From Ochotona curzoniae (taxonomy: Eukaryota; Chordata; Mammalia; Lagomorpha; Ochotonidae), in NCBI RefSeq assembly GCF_017591425.1, contig NW_024467121.1, forward strand, positions 20,286,707 to 20,350,706: a DNA stretch of 64,000 nt, in the 5' to 3' direction. Position 1 is the first letter of the stretch; every line of letters starts with the position of its first letter. The notes beneath the pieces were generated by a model, which did no database searches, was not told the DNA's origin, and worked only from the letters and a program-made list of their open reading frames with translations. Below, piece by piece: positions 57,890 to 64,000 of this stretch. The translations under genes were made by a program, and so were the position numbers.

Positions 57890-58120
57890 GTGGGGGAACA
57901 AGCATTTACCCTAACAGTTAAAGGAAATGAGCTAAGCTATCTGCAACCCACAGCAGGGTTCCTGGCTCCTTCCCATGATGCAGGCCCCGAGAGGCTGCAG
58001 TTACAGGTAAGGTCATTTGTTTCCTGCCACAAGAGAGACCCAGATTATCTTTCTAGTTCTTGGTTTCATCATGACCCAGACCTGGCTGTTGTGAGCACTT
58101 AGGCAGTAAATTCATTCTTG
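57890..58120 (+). mobile_element. Old CSINE, partial
   Basis: GTTCCTGGCTCCTTCCCATG, GAGAGACCCAGATTATC, GACCCAGACCTGGCTGTTGT, GGCAGTAAATTCATTC follow a decayed C-repeat in order. Ends are uncertain. Confidence 0.55.
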
Positions 58121-58204
58121 AGAGTACCGTCTCCCTAAGAAAATTTCTTGAAAGGCCATGAAAATCTGTACTACAGGTGGAGAAGAATGTGATACAAGGA
58201 CTGA

Positions 58205-58365
58205 ATCTTAGATTTGGCACTTTATATCCCAAACTCAATTCTTCTGTAAAATGAGGACAATACCTGTTGGTACAGTTGTTTTCAGTGTCTGAGGTAAAAT
58301 GTGTAGTGATTACAGCACAGTACTTGGCACATCACAAGCACTTTGCAGTTGACAGCATTAGCACT
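58205..58365 (+). mobile_element. MIR
   Basis: TTCTTCTGTAAAATGAGGAC AATACCTGTTGG, AGCACAGTACTTGGCACATC ACAAGCAC match the MIR 'CCTCATCTGTAAAATGGGGATAATA ... GTGCCTGGCACATAGTAAGC' core in forward order. Confidence 0.85.
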
Positions 58366-59580
58366 ATGATTTCTAAATCTAGAAATAGCACTGTTTCCCT
58401 GATCTCTGGCCTTGATCTTGCCAAGGAGAAGAGATGAGAGCAGGGCTCTGAACACCTTCCTGCTCTTCCCTTCGGGACAGAGCCAATGCAAACTTCCCTT
58501 GGAAATAGCTAACACTACAGGAACATGAAGTGTGTATGCTGACTGCACATTTCTTGTCTGCATCCTGGAAAAATTAGAATTACTTTGTGGAAAGCCCTTG
58601 GGTTATCAGTAGCTCCCTAACCACAACAACCTCATGTCACTCTAGTGAACATATCAAGACAAATACCTAAAGATTGGCACATGTTATCACATATTCCAAG
58701 AACCCTGTTACCACTAACACTAAACACAGAATAATAGGAAGTCTCATAAGGTAAATTATACTTAAGTGCCACTGTGAAGTTACTTTGTAAGAGTTGGTCA
58801 GACTACCTTGAGCAGGCTCCATCTGACTTAATTATCTGACTTCTGAATGATCAATGTTATTGACCATCCAGACACCCATAAACCCTTCCACCTAATGAAA
58901 CAGTGGCCTATTAGCCCACAAATTCAATAAACGAGCACTGAAGAGGAGCAGTCTCCATGGGGACAGCCAATGAAGCACACTCAGATTTCCCTGGCTTCAC
59001 CAGCAACCTCCAAAAGAGGATAAAAATTTCACTTTGGATCTATACATACCTTGGTTTGCATGAAGAAATTACTATGTGATTGGACTGTTACTTTGTTTCT
59101 CCATGTAGCAGTGCATTCCTGAAAATTTACCTTACCATGTTTTTACATGGATATGTAGGAGCATCTTCATCTTACAGACTACATATGCCAGCCATTTGCT
59201 ACATAGTATTAGAGAACGCTTTCGTGTGATGTGAGATTTGCTATTCCTGGAAAAATACACAGCACACTGGAAGGAAAGCTTTTTGTGGTTCAGTAATATT
59301 CAATCCATTGTGTAGAAAGTAGCTTCTTTGGGATGGTGAGCCAAGCATGAGCACAAGCTGCATGTGCCTAGTCCCTAGGAATTCACTGGATCTCACATCT
59401 GATGATACGTCACACCCTGGGACCATCCTCAGAAGGATTCATTTACCTTGGTGATTTTCTGCACTCCTACCCCTTCCATTACACTCTAACTTAGGAGCTC
59501 TAATTTGGAATACATACAGCCCAGCCAGATTTTAAGTCTCTTGCTGTCTCTGTTCAGATCATGAGTTTAGCTTTGTAGTG
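58366..59580. other. Unique DNA
   Basis: No gene or repeat family recognised. Confidence 0.4.
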
Positions 59581-59594
59581 CAAGAACACTTTTT

Positions 59595-59913
59595 TTTTTA
59601 AATTGTTCATTTTTATTGGGGAGTCAGATATACAGAGAGGTGGAGAGACAGAGAAGATCTTCCACCCATTGATTCACTCCCCAAGTGGCTGCAATAGCTG
59701 GAACTGAGCCCATCTGAAGTCAGGAGCCTTTTCTGGGTCTCCCACATGGGGGGGCAGAGTTCAAGGCTTTGGGCCATCCTCGACTGCCTTCCCAGGCCAC
59801 AAGCAGGGAGCTGGATGGGAAGCGGGGCTGCCAGGATTAGAAACTGTGCCCCTATGAGATCCCAGTGTATGCAAGATGAGGACTTGAACCACTAGGCTAT
59901 CATGCCGGGTGCG
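59595..59913 (-). mobile_element. CSINE
   Basis: Reverse: TTCATTTTTATTGGGGAGTC, GGTGGAGAGACAGAGAAGAT, GGGCTGCCAGGATTAGAAAC, TAGGCTATCATGCCGGGTGC head. CAAGAACACTTTTT (59581-59594) and CAAAACCACTTTT (59914-59926) flank it. Confidence 0.93.
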
Positions 59914-59926
59914 CAAAACCACTTTT

Positions 59927-60349
59927 AAAATCCCAATACTCTGACAGCCTTGACTGAAAATGATGCTTGAGACTTGCCCGCAAGCATGACAACAACATGC
60001 AAACAGCTGGCTCTCTCTCATTCAGTTTGTGGTCTTAAGAAAAACCTTATCAAATGACAAAATGAGAGCACTCTGTCACCCAGTATTCACCAGCTGTGCT
60101 GGGAAGTACTTCTACTATGTGAAGTATTCAGACCTCTCACGGCAGCCCTACATCTCCGTAACTCTCCTAAGGAGAGTTAGGGAGAAGCATGGAGGGATGC
60201 CGTTTCTGGCTGAAAGATCCTAGAGTTGGCCTGGATTATCCTACGGCTAGCCTGGTCCTTAGCCGGATCAGAAAGATCCCTTAAGCAGCATCGTTACCCA
60301 AGAAAACCAGTGCTTGAAAGTTATGGGAACATAAGAAACAATTGAAACT
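59927..60349. other. Unique DNA
   Basis: No feature recognised. Contains an 8-bp inverted repeat CTCTCCTA...AGGAGAG around 60161-60177. Confidence 0.4.
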
Positions 60350-60650
60350 TTTTATTTTTAAAAATTTATTTTTATTTGATGGCTAATTAACAGAGAAAAG
60401 TAGAGCAAGAGTGAGAGATATCTTCCACTCATGGGTTCACTCCCCAAATTGGTCAGAGACGAGCAGATCCAAAACCAGACATGGGTACAAGATTCCAAGG
60501 ACTTAACTCATCCTCCACTACTCTCGCACGCCATAAACAGGGAGTTGGATCAGAAGTGGAGCAGCCACGACACCAACCAGCACACATATGGGATTCTGGC
60601 ACCACAAGTGGAGGATTAGCCTATACACCACTGCACCAGCCATTTTTCTT
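60350..60650 (-). mobile_element. Old CSINE
   Basis: TTTATTTTTATTTGATGGCT, GTTCACTCCCCAAATTGGTC, CAGGGAGTTGGATCAGAAGT, CACATATGGGATTCTGGCAC, ACCACTGCACCAGCC head, all in reverse order of a C-repeat. Confidence 0.85.
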
Positions 60651-60869
60651 TTTTAAATTTTTCCTAAATATTTTGAAAAATATTTAGATAATTACTAGAC
60701 ACTCTTAACAAATTAATCCAACATTTCAAGGGCAACAATATTCATGCTTTAGCATAAATTATCATTTAAATGTATACTTTGTACTTCATTTTGGATAGTG
60801 CAGTATTGCATCATTACTCTATAGAAAAGATGAGAAATACAGGTAACACATCTTCAACATCATAAAGAA

Positions 60870-61165
60870 AAATATGGGCATGAGCATTTGATGCAACAGT
60901 AAAGATCCCATTTTGGGTATCCCACCTATATCCCCTACTAGAGTGCCTGGGTTCAAGTCTTGGTTCTGCTTCCAGTGCACACCCTGGGAAGGCACCAGGT
61001 GATGGCTCAAGTACTTGGGTCCCTGACACTCATGTGGAATACCTAGACTGAGTTTCAGGCTCTTGGTTCAGTGCTGTCAGCTCCAGCTGTTGTAAACATC
61101 TGAGGAGTGAAACAGGAAATGCAAAATCTATCTCTCTGCCTTTAATATAAATAAACTTTTAAAGC
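60870..61165 (+). mobile_element. Old lagomorph SINE
   Basis: GGGCATGAGCATTTGATGCA, GGGTATCCCACCTATATCCC, CCTGGGTTCAAGTCTTGGTT, GGGTCCCTGACACTCATGTG and CTCTGCCTTTAATATAAATA AAC; an old subfamily with a distinct head. Confidence 0.8.
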
Positions 61166-61204
61166 TTTTCTAACAGGGAGAAAACAAGAGCCTCTAGATT
61201 AGGA

Positions 61205-61465
61205 TATCCATATTGGCCATCAAAAGAAGTAAAGGGGCTGCTGTTGGTGGAGAAGATTATGTAGTCACTTACTGCACCAGTATCCCACATCAGAGTACCA
61301 GTGTGTATATCCCAGCTACTTTAATTCAGGTCCAGGCCCCTGCATCCCAGGAAGGCAGTGAAAGATGGGTCAAATACTTAAGCCCCTACTATCCATGTGG
61401 AAAACCAGAATAGAGTCCCTCTTTGTCTACTCTTCCCTACATTTTAATTAAAACTTACTTTTAAA
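61205..61465 (+). mobile_element. Old lagomorph SINE
   Basis: CACCAGTATCCCACATCAGA, TCCAGGCCCCTGCATCCCAG, CAGTGAAAGATGGGTCAAAT, CTACTATCCATGTGGAAAAC and an A-rich end; same old subfamily as the copy just upstream, decayed further and shortened. Confidence 0.75.
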
Positions 61466-62021
61466 AAAATCAAGGAAAGATCCCCAAAACTTCTTGAAAG
61501 TGGTATTTTTACATTTAGCTAACCAACACTCCCTATTTATTAGACCAAAAATGAAACCTGAAGTGACTGGTCTACTTAAAGGTTGCCGGCTTCAACTTGA
61601 TAATAATCAAGCAAATGAAAAATTGAAGACTGCCTCTTTAACAACTACTATAACATCCTGTATGGAAATGGTACACAGCCTACATATACAGAATGATCAG
61701 CTATGTGAGACAGCCTTTAAATAATGGCTGAAACACTCTTTCAGCTCCCCCGGAGGTCCACTAACATGACACATTGTCACAGCATTCATTACCAAAGATA
61801 TAGATAGCACTAGCACGGAAGTCCATGAGTTCATCTATGCCTTTCTTTTGACTACTAAGTCACACAGACGGACCTAGAAATTAATAATCCAACATGTTTA
61901 AATTTCAAAAATGTCACTTGCTTTTAAGCAAAAACCGAGAAAGGGGGTACTATAGTTTATAGCTGGTAACTGTCATTCAACCAGAAGGCAGAAACTCATC
62001 AAGGAGCATTAAAGTAAGTAG
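61466..62021. other. Unique DNA
   Basis: No gene or repeat family recognised. Confidence 0.4.
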
Positions 62022-62340
62022 CTGAGGGGTGAGCATTCTTCATAGCAGTTAAACACCACTTGGGACACCTATACCCCAAGTCAGAATGCCTAATTTGTGT
62101 CCCAACTCTGCTTCATGAATCCACCTTTCTGCTAACGTGGATCCTGGAAGGAAACAAGTGTGGCTCGAGTAGCTGAGTCCTGCCACTCACAGGGGAGACC
62201 TGGACTGAGTTCACGACCCTAATTATGACCTGTCTCAGCCCTGGCTGTCATACGCATTTAGGAAAATAAATCACTACTTGAAAGATCACTCTGGGTTTTT
62301 ATTTGCCTTTCAAACAATAAATTTTAACTTTAAAAAAACA
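62022..62340 (+). mobile_element. Old lagomorph SINE
   Basis: AGCATTCTTCATAGCAGTTA, CCAAGTCAGAATGCCTAATT, AGTAGCTGAGTCCTGCCACT, GGGGAGACCTGGACTGAGTT, CAGCCCTGGCTGTCATACG and tail CAAACAATAAATTTTAAC. Confidence 0.8.
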
Positions 62341-62934
62341 GATGAAAACTTGATGAGGAACAACATTTAAGTGTCATGATAGCTCTCAAATATGCTACTT
62401 ATGCAGAAAGGTAGCAAAAACAGTTCTTAAGGGGACAGAACTAACAGGCATTATCTTAATCACAGCTTCCATTGCCTATATTGGGAAAGAAGAACACAAC
62501 AACTTTTGTTATTTCTACCAAAAACTGAGTCAGAATCTGAACTTTCCAAAGATCTCAAAATTAAGATCAGCTATAGAAAATAATCTAGATTAAAAGAAAG
62601 CTAGCAGTGTGTGATCTTGGGTTGAATCATAAACTGGGAAATAAATGAGTTAGATACCATGACCCAGATTAAATACAGTATGTAGAACACTAAACTTCAT
62701 AATTTTTGATAATGACAAGATTGTGTTATAGAATATTGGTATTTGAGTATCTAGGGCTACAGGTCATGATTATCTCTAAACCACTCAGAAAATTAAATGC
62801 ATATACATGTTTATCTGTGTACACAAAAATAAGACTAACATATAAACAGATGGTAATTCTGAGTGCATAGGAGTTCTTTGTACAATTCTAGAATCTTTTC
62901 CGTAACGTTAAATGTTACCAAAATTATTTCACAA
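62341..62934. other. AT-rich unique DNA
   Basis: No gene or repeat family recognised. Confidence 0.4.
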
Positions 62935-63150
62935 GAGAGTGTGATAAAGCAGTTGGGATGCCCGTCTCCTTTATCAAAATGCCTGGCTTGAGGCCCACGT
63001 CTGTTTACAGTCATGATGGTGAGCACCCTAGGAGGCAGATGTCTTTGTTACTTGATTACCCCGTGGCAGACCTGGACGGAAGCTTACTGGCTTCAACCTG
63101 GCCTAGGTTGCCTACTAATGTGGGCACTCAGGGAATGAACCACTGAGTCA
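62935..63150 (+). mobile_element. Old lagomorph SINE, 3' shortened
   Basis: GATAAAGCAGTTGGGATGCC, TCAAAATGCCTGGCTTGAGG, GGCAGACCTGGACGGAAGC, CACTCAGGGAATGAACCACT follow the old SINE order. No poly(A) found. Confidence 0.65.
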
Positions 63151-63829
63151 AAGAACTTTGTCTCTCCACTCTATCTTCTTCAGAAGACATGCTTCCTCTA
63201 ACTGGAACAGATAGTCGTCATATACAAACAGAAAGACTCCAGTGGCCACTCCCAGCCATGTCAATGTAGGGAAAGGCCTTGCAGCATGCTTCCCCTGGAG
63301 GTCCAACAGAGACAAGGAGTACAATAAATAATTGATTGGGAGAGACAACCCACAAACTGTTCCAGTACGATCACAGAACACCAAGCATATATTTCAATAC
63401 ATCTGAAAGTCCTCTTAAAATAACAGGGCAGCACATATTTTTCACAATGTGAACTCTTGAAATGCTATCACAACATAACTTGTTAAATATCAGCCTTGAG
63501 TAAAATATCACTATAGTAGCATTTGTATTTTTGCAGGCATTTTTTTCCAGCACAGACGGATAGTTAAAGACCACTTTTCCAAAAGTAAAAAAGAGCAAAA
63601 CTGAGGCCCTTATCCTCCAAGTCATTCACTTACTCGATGGGAATCATACAACATCTGCTGGGCTTACTGCAGACAGTGGCTCCTGAGCTCCTCTGATGTT
63701 CCGTCTACTAGCCCTGGATAGTCATTTACTGACTCCCTGATAGGCAGGCACATCAGACCCCACACCCAGATCACACTCCTGATGGATCCAGATCCTCCCC
63801 TCCCAATCCTGCTGTTCCTCATTTTGTCT
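63151..63829. other. Unique DNA
   Basis: No gene or repeat family recognised, though L2 sequence may start earlier than 63830. Confidence 0.4.
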
Positions 63830-64000
63830 TCCTCATCTCAGTAAATAACAATTTCAAAACCTTGGAGACAGTCTCATCTCCTGTCTCACATCTAGCATTT
63901 AGTCTTAGAGCAAATTTTGCCTGTTGTACTCTTCAAAGGTTATTCCAAATCTGACCTTTTCTCACCACCTCTCAGAACAAAGCACCATGCGATCTCAGCT
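63830..64000 (+). mobile_element. L2 fragment, runs off the window
   Basis: TCTCAGTAAATAACAATTTC, TTGGAGACAGTCTCATCTC, TCTCACATCTAGCATTTAGT and CTCACCACCTCTCAGAACAA match the L2 interior ('CTCAGTAAATGGCACCACC ... CTGGGAGTCATCCTGGACTCC ... ATCCAATCCATCACCAAG') in forward order. It continues beyond 64000. Confidence 0.7.

Overview
The window is non-coding nuclear DNA from a mammal, almost certainly a lagomorph and most likely a pika (Ochotona) rather than a rabbit. The evidence is about two dozen copies of the tRNA-derived lagomorph C-repeat (CSINE). The youngest ones begin GGCCCGGCATGGTGGCCTAG, carry pol III A and B boxes, and end in CTCTGTATATCTGACTTT...AATAAATAAATCTT plus poly(A). That head differs from the rabbit C-repeat head as I remember it (GGGCCGGCGCTGTGGCGCAG), so pika is an inference. 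Conserved eutherian repeats (L2, MIR, MLT1/MaLR LTRs, a Tigger transposon, old L1) fit a placental mammal. I found no protein-coding exon, tRNA, rRNA, snRNA or CRISPR array that I can defend. All long open frames lie in repeats or look like chance frames, so this is an intergenic stretch or part of a large intron.

Layout. 1-5.1 kb: CSINEs, including a chimeric SINE insertion at 4540-5060. 5.1-8.7 kb: an L1 3' remnant split by a ~2.9 kb GC-rich, non-coding retroposon. 8.7-15 kb: mostly unique DNA with CSINEs and an old MaLR LTR. 15.5-18.6 kb: two decayed L1 ORF2 segments in opposite orientation. 18.6-24.8 kb: unique DNA with an MLT1 LTR and MIRs. 24.8-27.1 kb: a young L1 3' end, then a Tigger transposon carrying two nested insertions. 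28-32.8 kb: old L1, L2, a compound microsatellite, a second young L1 3' end and an MLT1 LTR. 35.5-39.9 kb: L2, then an L1 3' remnant split by a second copy of the ~3 kb retroposon, which itself contains a nested CSINE. 41.7-47 kb: six CSINEs. 47-57.3 kb: the most repeat-poor part, with only MIRs, a CA microsatellite and one CSINE; it holds a striking 32-base palindrome at 52033-52064. 57.3-64 kb: L1, MIR, a cluster of old CSINEs and an L2 running off the end.

The most interesting structure is the pair of ~3 kb elements at 5733-8659 and 36353-39818. They are homologous along nearly their whole length and have no long ORF. They have a GC-rich 5' head, a body of degenerate short repeats, a shared 3' end and an A-rich tail, and each is flanked by a target-site duplication. 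They behave like an L1-mobilised non-autonomous composite retroposon, in architecture comparable to SVA/LAVA of apes, and I do not recognise the family. Secondary points are SINE chimeras made by transduction or template switching, and two L1 3' ends with perfect target-site duplications, which imply recent L1 activity. All family assignments rest on reading and memory of consensus sequences; no alignment was run.
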